The position numbers and the translations under genes were made by a program. DNA of 64,000 nt, taken from positions 1,340 to 65,339 of the forward strand of contig JAGWBI010000005.1 of NCBI GenBank assembly GCA_021295965.1, in the 5' to 3' direction. The DNA is from Dehalococcoidia bacterium (GTDB taxonomy: Bacteria; Chloroflexota; Dehalococcoidia; Lucifugimonadales; UBA3495). Under the pieces are notes generated by a model that was not told the origin of the DNA, did no database searches, and worked only from the letters and a program-made list of their open reading frames with translations. Shown one piece after another: positions 44,273 through 53,115 of the stretch. Every line of letters starts with the position of its first letter. Position 1 is the first letter of the stretch.

Positions 44273-45055
44273 ATGCCATATCCAGGATTGGATCTAACGG
44301 GACGCAAGGCGCTGGTCACCGGCGCGGCGCGGGGTATCGGCGCGACGTTGGCTTTGGGGTTGGCCCAGGCGGGAGCCGACGTGGCGGTGAGCGATCTGGC
44401 GACGGACGAATCCTGGGAGGGATTGTCCGAAACGGTAATCCGCATCCGAAACGAGGGGCGCGTCGGCTTAGCTTGCGATCTCGACGTCCAGGACGTGCCG
44501 GAGATCAACCGCACCGTCCGGCGCATGGCAGATGACCTGGGCGGACTGGACATACTGGTGAACAACGCCGGCATTCGGCGGCGCGCTCCCGCCCTCCAGG
44601 TCACGGAAGACGACTGGGACGCGGTGCTGGACACCAACCTTAAAGGGGCATTCTTCTGCGCCCAGTCCGCGGCCCGGCTGATGATCCCCAACGGGTTCGG
44701 ACGCATCATCAACATCGCATCGCAGATGGCGGTGGTGGGCGCGGTGAACCGGGCGGCCTACTGCGCCAGCAAGGGCGGACTGGCGAACCTGACGCGGGTG
44801 TTGGCGTTGGAATGGGCCCAGCACGGCGTGACGGTGAACGCCATCGGCCCAGGTCCCACCACCACGCCCGGCCTGCTGGAGGCCGACGACCGGGACGCCG
44901 ACGAGGTGGCGGCGGAAATGGCGATCAAGATGCCCCTGGGCCGGCGCATGGACCCCGAGGAACTGGTGGGCGCGGCGATCTACCTGGCCAGCGACTCGGC
45001 CGGCGCGACGACGGGACACCTGCTGGTGGTGGATGGTGGGTGGACGGCGTTGTAG
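44273..45055 (+). CDS. short-chain dehydrogenase/reductase
   Basis: The 260-residue protein is a classical SDR: TGAARGIG (cofactor loop), NNAGIRRR, catalytic S in IASQMAVVG, Y-x-x-x-K in YCASKGG, and the closing GATTGHLLVVDGG. It is FabG/gluconate dehydrogenase-like and probably uses NAD(P)H on a hydroxy or keto group. GGGAGG stands 10 bases before the ATG. Nothing shows the substrate. The LLM oxidoreductase follows on the same strand. Confidence 0.88.
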   Translation: MPYPGLDLTGRKALVTGAARGIGATLALGLAQAGADVAVSDLATDESWEGLSETVIRIRNEGRVGLACDLDVQDVPEINRTVRRMADDLGGLDILVNNAGIRRRAPALQVTEDDWDAVLDTNLKGAFFCAQSAARLMIPNGFGRIINIASQMAVVGAVNRAAYCASKGGLANLTRVLALEWAQHGVTVNAIGPGPTTTPGLLEADDRDADEVAAEMAIKMPLGRRMDPEELVGAAIYLASDSAGATTGHLLVVDGGWTAL

Positions 45056-45096
45056 TATCATTTGACATTGGGTCAAAACGCCACCATCGTCCCACC

Positions 45097-45124
45097 GAGA
45101 TTGCCACGCTGCGCTCGCAATGAC
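45097..45124 (-). repeat. REP-like element, family 3 (inverted copy)
   Basis: The reverse complement reads GTCATTGCGAGCGCAGCGTGGCAATCTC, differing at two of 28 positions from the copy within larC. It stands just before the LLM oxidoreductase gene. Confidence 0.75.
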
Positions 45125-45148
45125 CGGTTGGTGCGGGAGGATAATCGT

Positions 45149-46279
45149 ATGAAGTTCGGGATGTTTTACGAGTTGCAGATGCCCCGGCCGTGGACGGACA
45201 CGGCGGAGTACGACACGCTGTGGAACGCGGTGCGGCAGGTGCAGTACGCCGAGGAAATGGGGTTCGAGCGGACGTGGCTGGTGGAGCACCACTTCCTGAC
45301 CGAGTTCGCCCACTCGTCGGCGCCGGAGGTGATGCTGGCGGTGATGGCCCAGCACACCAAGAAAATGCGCCTGGGTTTCGGCGTGGTGCTGGCGCCGGTG
45401 CATCACCCCTTGCACGTGGCGGCGCGGGCCTCCACCCTGGACATCCTGAGCGACGGACGCGTGGACGTGGGCGTCGGCCGCACCAAAGGGCCGTACCAGC
45501 TGACGCCCTTCGGAACGGACGTGGCCCAGACCCAGAGCATGATGGTGGAAACGCTGGAATGCCTGCCCCGGATGTGGTGCGACGAGGTCTTCAGCCACGA
45601 CGGCGAGAACTGGACGATACCGCCCCGGGAGGTCATACCCAAGCCGTTGCAGCAGCCCCACCCGCCCCTGTGGATGGCCTGCACCCAGGAGGACACCTTC
45701 CGCCTGGCCGGACAGCTGGGCGTGGGCTGCCTGGTAAACACGCTGGGCGGCACCGATAAGACCCGGGGGCTGGTCAACGCCTACTACGAGGCTATCGAGA
45801 ACCCTAACCCGGTGGGCCGTTTCGTGAACCGGCAGGTGGTGGCCTCCACCATCGGCTTCTGCGACGAGGACGATGTCAGGGCCCGGCAGAAGGGAGCAGA
45901 GGTCGCCGCATGGTACCTGGAGCAGAGCCGCGCGCGGTTTGTGCTGGAATGGGCCGGCGTTGATCCCGACGCGGTGCCGGACGAGTACAAGTTCTACGTG
46001 CAGGGCGGCGCGGTGCGCGGCGGCGGCCCGTCCCGTCCGTCGGAGGACCCGCAGCAGCAGAAGCCGCCCACGCCGGAGGAACTGCTGGCCGGCGGCGGCT
46101 ATTGCGTGGGCGACCCCGACGCCTGCATCCGGGTGATCGAGGAGTTCGAGGCCATGGGCGTGGACGAGATCATGCCTATCTTCCAGGCCGGATACGCGAT
46201 GCACGAAGAGGTTATGAACTCAATACGGCTGTTTGGCGAGTACGTGATACCGCATTTCCGCGCGAAAGAAAGCCGATAG
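45149..46279 (+). CDS. LLM-class flavin-dependent oxidoreductase
   Basis: The 376-residue protein is a luciferase-like TIM-barrel monooxygenase: MKFGMFYELQMPRPW at the start, W-x-x-EHHFLTEF in residues 45-60, RMRLGFGVVLAP-like RLGFGVVLAPVHHP and GRVDVGVGRTKG. These enzymes use reduced FMN or F420 to oxidise small organic substrates. GGGAGG lies 8 bases before the ATG. The SDR upstream may share its pathway. Confidence 0.85.
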   Translation: MKFGMFYELQMPRPWTDTAEYDTLWNAVRQVQYAEEMGFERTWLVEHHFLTEFAHSSAPEVMLAVMAQHTKKMRLGFGVVLAPVHHPLHVAARASTLDILSDGRVDVGVGRTKGPYQLTPFGTDVAQTQSMMVETLECLPRMWCDEVFSHDGENWTIPPREVIPKPLQQPHPPLWMACTQEDTFRLAGQLGVGCLVNTLGGTDKTRGLVNAYYEAIENPNPVGRFVNRQVVASTIGFCDEDDVRARQKGAEVAAWYLEQSRARFVLEWAGVDPDAVPDEYKFYVQGGAVRGGGPSRPSEDPQQQKPPTPEELLAGGGYCVGDPDACIRVIEEFEAMGVDEIMPIFQAGYAMHEEVMNSIRLFGEYVIPHFRAKESR

Positions 46280-46299
46280 GGTGTGGCGACTGTTACGTT

Positions 46300-46408
46300 G
46301 TCATTGCGAGTCCGCCTCTGGCGGATGGCAATCTCGTTGCCGGATGTAAGGTCGTTTTGCTCGCGCGATTGCCATCCGCCGCAGGCGGACTTCGCTCCTC
46401 GCAATGAC
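46300..46408. repeat. MITE-like element with family 3 ends
   Basis: A 109-base element begins GTCATTGCGAG and ends CTCGCAATGAC, with two inner half-palindromes (TCCGCCTCTGGCGGA and TCCGCCGCAGGCGGA) in inverted order. It lies between the LLM and DUF362 genes. Confidence 0.75.
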
Positions 46409-46440
46409 ACCCCTGATATGTTGCGATTCGGGAGGTATTG

Positions 46441-47580
46441 ATGACTACTGTTGAGCAGTTAGGGACCAGCCCGCTGGCAGCGGCAGGGCGGAGAACCGGC
46501 ACGCCGGTGGTATCGGTGGTTGCCACCACGCCGGAAATGGTGCTGGCCGATGTGGAGCGGGCCATGCGTCTCGCCGGCGCAGAGCAAATACTGTCACCGG
46601 AGCAGGAAACGCTGCTGAAGATCAACATCTCCTGGCAGCACTGGTATCCGGGATGTTCAACGACGCCGTGGCAGTTGGAGGGTGTGGTCTGCGCCTTGCA
46701 GAACCTGGGGCATCGCGATCTCATCGCGGCGCACAACGGGACGGTGGTGGTGGATTCCTTTGAGGGGGAGGTCAACAACAAGCACAAGCCGGTACAGGAC
46801 AAATACAACCTGCGCACGGTGCATCTGGACACGCCGCCGGAGCCGTGGGTGCGCTACGAACCCAAGGCGGAGATGCTGGTCCTGGATGACATCTACCCGG
46901 AGGGCATCGAGATACCGGAGATATTCGCCGGCAAGAACATCGTGCATTTGCCCACCATGAAAACCCACGTGTTCACCACCATGACCGGCGCGATGAAGAA
47001 CGCCTTCGGCGGCCTGCTCCACCGCAAGCGACACTGGACCCACTCGGTGATCCACGAAACGCTGGTGGACCTGCTGGCGATACAGCAGGAAATCCACCCC
47101 GGCATCTTCGCCGTAACCGACGGCACCTTCGCCGGCGACGGCCCGGGTCCCCGGGCCATGCGTTGGCACATCAAGAACCGCATCGTGGCCGGCGCCGACC
47201 AGGTGGCCGTCGATGCGGTGGTAGCGTCGATGATGGGCTTCGATCCGCTGTCCCTCCGGTTCATCCGCCTGGCCCACGAGCGCGGCCTGGGCGTCGGCGA
47301 TATGCGCGACATCGAGGTCGTCGGCGACGAACCCGACATCAGCCGCGTCAACTGGAACTTCGCCGACAACGAAAACACCTTCGCCAGCCGCGGCCAGAAG
47401 ATGATCTACTGGGGGCCGTTGAAGCCGCTGGAAAACGCGCTGCTGCGCTCCCCGCTGGCGGCGTGGGCCTACGCGGCGAGCAATCTGTACCACAACGGGT
47501 ACTGGCTTAATACGATTGGGAAGGGGCGGGTGAAGAAGGCGCTGCGGACGGAGTGGGGGCGGTTGTGGGAGGGCTATTAA
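46441..47580 (+). CDS. DUF362 domain protein
   Basis: The 379-residue protein matches DUF362: an opening beta-alpha part, KINISWQHWYPGCSTTPWQLE, the region NIVHLPTMKTHVFTTMTGAMKN, and AVTDGTFAGDGPGPRA. The iron-sulfur extension of many DUF362 proteins is missing. Function of the family is unknown; some are suggested to act in cofactor or anaerobic metabolism. GGAGG stands 5 bases before the ATG at 46441. Confidence 0.75.
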   Translation: MTTVEQLGTSPLAAAGRRTGTPVVSVVATTPEMVLADVERAMRLAGAEQILSPEQETLLKINISWQHWYPGCSTTPWQLEGVVCALQNLGHRDLIAAHNGTVVVDSFEGEVNNKHKPVQDKYNLRTVHLDTPPEPWVRYEPKAEMLVLDDIYPEGIEIPEIFAGKNIVHLPTMKTHVFTTMTGAMKNAFGGLLHRKRHWTHSVIHETLVDLLAIQQEIHPGIFAVTDGTFAGDGPGPRAMRWHIKNRIVAGADQVAVDAVVASMMGFDPLSLRFIRLAHERGLGVGDMRDIEVVGDEPDISRVNWNFADNENTFASRGQKMIYWGPLKPLENALLRSPLAAWAYAASNLYHNGYWLNTIGKGRVKKALRTEWGRLWEGY

Positions 47581-47627
47581 GCGGCTGATGGGCGTTGGGC
47601 TAGAATGGATGAGCTGAGGTTTTTGAT

Positions 47628-49001
47628 ATGTACATTACCAAGATGAAGGTGGAAAGCGTGCCGCCCTTCACGAGCCGGGTTGAGTTCGAGTTTGACAGGC
47701 ACGTGAACGTGTTCGTGGGTCCGAACGCGGTTGGAAAAACCGCCGTATTACTCGGTCTGTCAAAAATTCCGTCAGCCCCGCCATATCGGTGCGTAAATTA
47801 TTTCGGTGATTCCGGTCGACAGGAGCTTTCAGTAAGCCCGGATTGGCCGGTGGAACATGATGAACAGGCGGGTCGCTGGGCTGACGATCCACCTGGACCG
47901 AAATGGGATGAAATTCCCTTCGTCTATGTTGGGTCAACACGGTTGAATTTGCCGGAACAAGCGGACGTATTAGGCGACATTGGTGAAGTTCACCCAGTGG
48001 GCTCGCCGATCGTGCAACAGGCTATTTTCGAGCCAGTAGTGGCTACCGGCAGTAACGGAAGGCCCAACACATTCGACTCAATAATAGTTAAGTCAGCCAT
48101 AGCCAGTGAGATTTGGAAGTTGTCTGAACCGGAGATTGGACCGGGATTAGATCCGATTTTGTCAAAAATGAAGTACGAGTTCTTAAGCAGGCAGCAGTTT
48201 AATACTGCGATAGAACTAGGATTGCGATGTGCACGCAGCATTTGCAACGAGATCATCACTAGCGACAGGCCGCGCAATTTTGTAGAACCTGGTGAAGGCG
48301 ACATAATAGAGCATCTCGGGGCCACTCCTCCGGTGATGCATCGTGGTATGGGCATTATGACGGTCGATGATGGTATGTGGTACAACGATGGACCACTATA
48401 TGCCGGCAATCTGAGCGCGGGTTCACAGGGAACGCTCATGTGGGTGTGGCTCCTAGCGCTAAAGATGGTTCACCATTACAGATATAGAGCTGGCTGGGAG
48501 AAGCAGCCGGCGATTTTCCTGATTGACGAAATCGAAAATCACCTTCACCCCACCTGGCAGCGTCGCGTCATCCCCACCCTGCTGGAACATTTCCCCGGTT
48601 TACAGATATTCGCAACCACGCACTCGCCCTTTGTGGTAGCCGGCCGGAAGAAAGGGCAGGTGCATATGCTGAAACGCGACGCCGACGGCGTGGTCACCGC
48701 CAGCACTAACGAGCACGACATCATCGGCTGGACCACGGACGAAATCCTGCGCACGTTTATGGAGGTTGACGAACCTACCGACCAGCAGACCATTGACCGA
48801 GCTAATCGTCTGCGGGAATTGCGCGGTAAGGGAACACTGAGCGACGCCGAAAGGGACGAAATGGACGAGCTGCGCCGTCAGGTCAACGAGGACTTTATGT
48901 CCAGCAGCACGCCATTGGAGGCGCAGCGGGAACGTTATGGCGATATGATGCTCGAGTTCCTGCGCTCCCGTCAGTCTGATTTATCCCAGGACGGCAGCTA
49001 G
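47628..49001 (+). CDS. ptuA: Septu-like ATPase PtuA (module 2)
   Basis: The 457-residue protein is an ABC-type AAA ATPase: Walker A GPNAVGKTA, signature LSAGSQGTL, Walker B IFLIDEIENHLHPTW and ATTHSPFVV. The stretch 47740-48500 is AT-richer and poorly matched to copy 1; from Walker B to EPTD the two are almost the same at protein level. After that the ends differ. TGAGG lies 8 bases before the ATG. Followed by an HNH gene. A defence role is inferred. Confidence 0.72.
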   Translation: MYITKMKVESVPPFTSRVEFEFDRHVNVFVGPNAVGKTAVLLGLSKIPSAPPYRCVNYFGDSGRQELSVSPDWPVEHDEQAGRWADDPPGPKWDEIPFVYVGSTRLNLPEQADVLGDIGEVHPVGSPIVQQAIFEPVVATGSNGRPNTFDSIIVKSAIASEIWKLSEPEIGPGLDPILSKMKYEFLSRQQFNTAIELGLRCARSICNEIITSDRPRNFVEPGEGDIIEHLGATPPVMHRGMGIMTVDDGMWYNDGPLYAGNLSAGSQGTLMWVWLLALKMVHHYRYRAGWEKQPAIFLIDEIENHLHPTWQRRVIPTLLEHFPGLQIFATTHSPFVVAGRKKGQVHMLKRDADGVVTASTNEHDIIGWTTDEILRTFMEVDEPTDQQTIDRANRLRELRGKGTLSDAERDEMDELRRQVNEDFMSSSTPLEAQRERYGDMMLEFLRSRQSDLSQDGS

Positions 49002-49017
49002 GCTAGGCGACGAGCCG

Positions 49018-49655
49018 ATGCGCTGGATTGACCGGGGGCCGGAGCCGGACGGTGTGGCCGGCTACGCCCGTCAGTTCACGCCGGGGTGGGTTGACTACTT
49101 CCAGGGTGGAATCGGCGGCCGGCCTACTGATTCATACTGGCGAGAGTTTAGGGAGGTGCTAGGCAGCCGCTCCGGCAACATCTGCTGGTATTGTGAACGA
49201 CGCTGCCAGCAGGCACCGTTGATCATTTCCGTCCGTTGAGCCGCTTCCCGGATCTGGCCTACGAATGGGCCAACTGGATTTTCAGTTGCCGCAGATGCAA
49301 CGAGGAAAACAAGCAGGACCAGTGGCCCGGCACGGGCTATGTTGATCCCTCCGCGCCGGAACCCCAGGAACGGCCCGAGCGATATTTCGACTATGATCCC
49401 GCTACCGGGGAAATAATCCCACAATCCGGCTTGCCCGCGAGCGATCGCGGGCAAGCCCTGCAAACCATAGACGATTTGGGGTTGAACCAGCTGGACGTCC
49501 GCTTTTATCGTCTAGACTGGACGCGCCGGTTTCTCTCGGACTTCAACACACTCCCCTCAATGGAGCGACAGGCATTTGCCGATTTTTCCACCCGTACCGG
49601 AATGGAGTTTGCTGGCGCATCGCTTATGGCGGTTCGGCGCTTGCCTCAGCGATGA
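49018..49655 (+). pseudogene. ptuB: Septu-like HNH endonuclease PtuB (module 2), frameshifted
   Basis: The first frame (49018-49239) reads MRWIDRGPEPDGV and CWYCERRCQQ, as in TIGR02646/PtuB, then stops. The missing core continues in another frame: TVDHFRPLSRF is encoded from 49215 and goes on to CRRCNEENK and the end at 49655. The shift needs one added base between about 49205 and 49217. So either a 1-base deletion has broken the gene or the sequence has an error. Restored, the protein would be about 212 residues. Confidence 0.75.
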
Positions 49656-49662
49656 CGCATTC

Positions 49663-49691
49663 TTGACATCCTTTTTTGGGGCGCATAGACT
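49663..49691 (+). promoter_or_regulatory. promoter of the dctQM genes
   Basis: TTGACA (49663-49668), 17 bases, TAGACT (49686-49691), 124 bases before the dctQ start. The -35 is perfect. Confidence 0.65.
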
Positions 49692-49815
49692 GCCCAAGCG
49701 TATTGAGACGCCTGATTTTGTGAATGTTCCGGTTGAAATCGGGTATCTTGCGTCTCATGCTGCGACCTCGCCAGGCTCCTTTTGAAGAGACCCGAATGAA
49801 ACCCGGAGGCCCCCG

Positions 49816-50490
49816 TTGAGCACTCAAGCCGTTCAGCCCACGGCGGACAACCAGCCGGCCACCATCACCATAACGCGAGCCATCTATAAGATGGACGGTG
49901 GATTGGACTACGTTTATCGCATTCTCGGCTATGTTTGCGGAACGTTGCTCCTTTTGCTCGGCCTGTTCATCACCTACCAGGTGATCGCTCGCAAATTGGG
50001 TGGGCCAATGGCGCCGGGCATGGACCAGCTCAGTGGCTATGTGCTGGCATTCGCGGGGACCTGGGCGTTTTCCTATTCGCTCCGCACCGGCTCCCATGTG
50101 CGCATCGACGTGCTGCTCCCGCTGTTCTCCCGCATTCATCCCTATATGCGTTCCGCCGCCGACTGGCTGGCGTTGGGATCGGTGGGTTTCTTTGGCGCCA
50201 TCACCGCCTGGAAGACGTGGGAAGAGGTATTAGAGTCGTACTGCATCAGCAACGACCCGGCCACGGGAGCCTGTATTCAGGCGTTGACCAATACCTACCC
50301 CCTGACGCCCCTCTGGATACCCCAGACGGTGGTGGCCATCGGGTTCACGATGCTGGCCTTCACGTCCTTCCAGTGGATGCTGAGCATGGTGGTACGCGGC
50401 ATTTTGGAGATCATCCACAAATCCCGCGGCGGCGACGTTGCGGACCTGGTGACCACCGAAAACGTCCAGGAAGCCGCGTCGGGCGTCTAG
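49816..50490 (+). CDS. dctQ: TRAP transporter small permease DctQ
   Basis: The 224-residue protein starts at TTG 49816, with GGAGG 7 bases upstream; no ATG fits. It has four membrane helices (about 36-57, 72-93, 119-140 and 174-199) with the DctQ marks GGPMAPGMDQLSGYVLAFAG and SYSLRTGSHVRIDVLLPLF. It forms the membrane complex with DctM. The binding protein gene is not adjacent, but two binding lipoproteins lie 6-11 kb before on the other strand. Confidence 0.88.
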   Translation: MSTQAVQPTADNQPATITITRAIYKMDGGLDYVYRILGYVCGTLLLLLGLFITYQVIARKLGGPMAPGMDQLSGYVLAFAGTWAFSYSLRTGSHVRIDVLLPLFSRIHPYMRSAADWLALGSVGFFGAITAWKTWEEVLESYCISNDPATGACIQALTNTYPLTPLWIPQTVVAIGFTMLAFTSFQWMLSMVVRGILEIIHKSRGGDVADLVTTENVQEAASGV

Positions 50491-50564
50491 CGTCCCGGGG
50501 TACCTGCCGACATCCATCATTCCAGCCTTTGACCGGCCTCAACTGACCGGAGGACTGCAAGCAA

Positions 50565-52247
50565 ATGGCAATCATCACCGCTTTCAGCATGATGGGGGTC
50601 TTCTTCCTCATTGGACTGTACGTCGCCGGCGCCCTGGGGGTGCTCTCGCTGGTGATGATGCAGGCGTTTTCCGATGCGCCGTTGTGGAACATCCTCGGCA
50701 ACAAAGCCTGGGAGAGCAACACCAACTTCATCCTGGTGGCGGTGCCGCTCTTCCTGCTGATGGGCGAGCTGATGCTGCGCTCCGGCATGGGCGAGCGGAT
50801 GTACGGCGCCCTGTCGCGCTGGCTGGTGTTCCTGCCCGGCGGACTGCTGCACACCAACATCGCCTCCTGCGCCGTGTTCGCCGCCTGCTCCGGCTCCAGC
50901 GTGGCCACCTCCGCCACCATCAGCCGGGTTTCCCTGCCGTCCTTCCGGCAGCGTGGCTACAGCGAACGCCTGGTGATCGGCTCCCTGGCCGCTGGCGGCA
51001 CCCTGGGCATTCTGATTCCACCCAGCATCGGCCTGATCATCTACGGCGTGCTGGTCGAAGAGTCGATTGGCCGGCTCTACATGGCCGGGTTCTTCCCCGG
51101 CTTCCTGCTGGCGTTCGTCATGATTCTCATGATGGTATTCACATCCATAGTCGCGCCGCGCACGGCGCCTATGGACGAGGAAGTTAAGCGCCTCTACCGT
51201 GGCTGGTTCAATGGATTGGGCATCCGCCGCTACAGCGAAGAGCAGTTGAACGTTCTGCGCCAGGAACAGGCCACCGAAGCGGGCCTGACTGACCTGGCGG
51301 AACGCAAGGCCTATCGCCGTGGCCGCTCTACGCTCAACTATTTGGAAGCCACCTCCGAGTGGCTCCGCATGATCGGCGAAGCCTTCGTCGGCCTGGTCGC
51401 CATCATACCCGTGATCATCATCATCGCGGTGGTGCTGGGCACCATCTACCTGGGCATTGCCACGCCCACCGAGGCGGCGGCCTTCGGCGTAAGCGGAGCG
51501 CTGATAGTGGCGGCGGCCAACGAACTGTACAAGCGCGTTCTGGGCACCTACTCCAGCTGGGGCCAGGCGTTCCGGGCGGTGTACCTGATGCTGCTGGATG
51601 CCATCATCTCCACCGTGCGCACCTCGTCCATGATCATGCTCATCGTCATGGCGGCCTTCACGCTTAGTTTTGCCTTCGCGCGCCTGGGCATTTCCCAGGA
51701 CATCTCGGAGTGGATCACGGGTCTGAACCTCAACGCGCTGCAGTTCGTGATAATTCTGGTGTTCTTCTACCTGCTGCTGGGCACCTTTATGGAAAGCTTC
51801 GCGATGCTGGTTACCACCATCCCGATCCTCACCCCGGCGCTGGTCAACGTGGGCGTGGACCTGGTTTGGTTCGGCATCATCATGGTGATCCTGGTAGAGG
51901 CGGCGTTGATCAGCCCGCCCGAGGGTATCAATCTGTACATCCTCCACGGAGTAAGACAGGACGTGGACGCCCAAATGGCGGAACAAACGGCAGCCGCACA
52001 GGCTGCCCTGCAGGAAAGTACCATTACCGATGTGTACATCGGTGTCCTGCCGTTCATGGGCTGTATGGCGATGGTTATAGCACTTTTGTTCGCTTTTCCT
52101 GATATTGCCTTGTGGGCGCCATGTCTCATCTACGATGATCCAAGCCGGGATTTCCTCCAGCACATTAATGTGGAACGAGATGCCGCCGGGTTCTGGGAGC
52201 AAGTGCAGTATTGCTCCTCCGAGTTCCGACCGCGTGCCTACGAGTAG
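50565..52247 (+). CDS. dctM: TRAP transporter large permease DctM
   Basis: The 560-residue protein is a multi-helix (about 12) permease with GLYVAGALGVLSLVMMQAFS, VPLFLLMGELMLRSGM, GGTLGILIPPSIGLIIYGV and ESFAMLVTTIPILTP, all typical of DctM. It is longer than the usual 430 residues because of a hydrophilic insert (about 200-265) and a 65-residue tail. It uses a sodium gradient to import acids held by the binding protein. The gene follows dctQ by 74 bases. Confidence 0.9.
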   Translation: MAIITAFSMMGVFFLIGLYVAGALGVLSLVMMQAFSDAPLWNILGNKAWESNTNFILVAVPLFLLMGELMLRSGMGERMYGALSRWLVFLPGGLLHTNIASCAVFAACSGSSVATSATISRVSLPSFRQRGYSERLVIGSLAAGGTLGILIPPSIGLIIYGVLVEESIGRLYMAGFFPGFLLAFVMILMMVFTSIVAPRTAPMDEEVKRLYRGWFNGLGIRRYSEEQLNVLRQEQATEAGLTDLAERKAYRRGRSTLNYLEATSEWLRMIGEAFVGLVAIIPVIIIIAVVLGTIYLGIATPTEAAAFGVSGALIVAAANELYKRVLGTYSSWGQAFRAVYLMLLDAIISTVRTSSMIMLIVMAAFTLSFAFARLGISQDISEWITGLNLNALQFVIILVFFYLLLGTFMESFAMLVTTIPILTPALVNVGVDLVWFGIIMVILVEAALISPPEGINLYILHGVRQDVDAQMAEQTAAAQAALQESTITDVYIGVLPFMGCMAMVIALLFAFPDIALWAPCLIYDDPSRDFLQHINVERDAAGFWEQVQYCSSEFRPRAYE

Positions 52248-52282
52248 GAAAAGTCTGAATCTGCACCTGTTCACAGCGCTGG

Positions 52283-52322
52283 CAAGTTGCCCCGGCCGTC
52301 CCGGGACGGCCGGGGCAACTTG
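52283..52322. terminator. 40-base perfect palindrome, terminator-like
   Basis: CAAGTTGCCCCGGCCGTCCC is followed directly by its exact reverse complement. On the plus strand TTTGG follows. It lies 36 bases after dctM and 59 bases before the next gene and likely ends the transport transcript. Confidence 0.6.
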
Positions 52323-52380
52323 TTTGGCATGGCGACCGCCATTGACCCAATCCCCCGCCGGGGTTAGCATAGCCCCCGCT

Positions 52381-53115
52381 ATGTACGCACTGATACTGGC
52401 CGGAGGCAAAGGTGAGCGGTTGCGTCCCCTCACCGACACCGTGCCGAAACCGATGATACCGGTGGACGGCCGGCCCATCCTGTGGCGCCAGGTTCGCTGG
52501 CTGCGGGAGGCCGGCGTGACCGACGTAATTTTCCTGGTGGGCCATCTGGCCGATGTGGTAGCGGATTATTTCGGCAATGGCGCCGAAAACGGGATACGCG
52601 CCCACTACTGCCACGAGGACACTCCCCTGGGCCGCGGCGGCGCTCTGAGGCAAGGATTGGCAATGCTGCCGCCGGATGCGGGTGACGATCCGGTCATCGC
52701 CACCAACGGCGATGTGATCACCGACGCCAGGCTCGATGAGTTGCTGGATGACTACCACCGGCGGCGGCGCAAAAATCCCGCTCACGTCGCCAGCATCTTG
52801 ACCGTCCCCATGACCAGTCCCTACGGCATCGTTGACGCCGGCGCTGATGGGTTGGTCAGCCAATTCCGCGAAAAGGCGGTCCTGCCCTACGCCATCAACG
52901 GCGGCGTGTACGTGCTGCATCCCGACATCCGGGATATGCTTCCCGAGATCGGCGACCACGAGACCACGACCTTCCCCACCCTGGCAACATCCGGTTGTAT
53001 GTCCGCCGTCCAGACCGGCGCTTTCTGGCGCAGCGTGGACTCGCCCAAAGACCTGCGAGAAGCGGAAGAGTATTTTACTCGCGCGGCCGGCGACGCGGTC
53101 GGAGCGACGCGGTGA
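52381..53115 (+). CDS. sugar-phosphate nucleotidyltransferase
   Basis: The 244-residue protein has LILAGGKGERLRPLTD (nucleotide loop), PKPMIPVDGRPI (sugar-phosphate region) and TNGDVITD (metal site). It belongs to the NTP-transferase family that makes NDP-sugars such as GDP-mannose or dTDP-glucose. The C-terminal acyltransferase domain of longer members is absent. ATG 52381 is the first likely start. It overlaps moxR (GTGA). Confidence 0.82.
   Translation: MYALILAGGKGERLRPLTDTVPKPMIPVDGRPILWRQVRWLREAGVTDVIFLVGHLADVVADYFGNGAENGIRAHYCHEDTPLGRGGALRQGLAMLPPDAGDDPVIATNGDVITDARLDELLDDYHRRRRKNPAHVASILTVPMTSPYGIVDAGADGLVSQFREKAVLPYAINGGVYVLHPDIRDMLPEIGDHETTTFPTLATSGCMSAVQTGAFWRSVDSPKDLREAEEYFTRAAGDAVGATR

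Noticed and set aside
50517-52478. Long minus-strand open frame of 653 codons opposite dctM
   Set aside because: Composition is His/Gln/Gly/Arg-rich without a domain. It is the reverse reading of the membrane protein gene.
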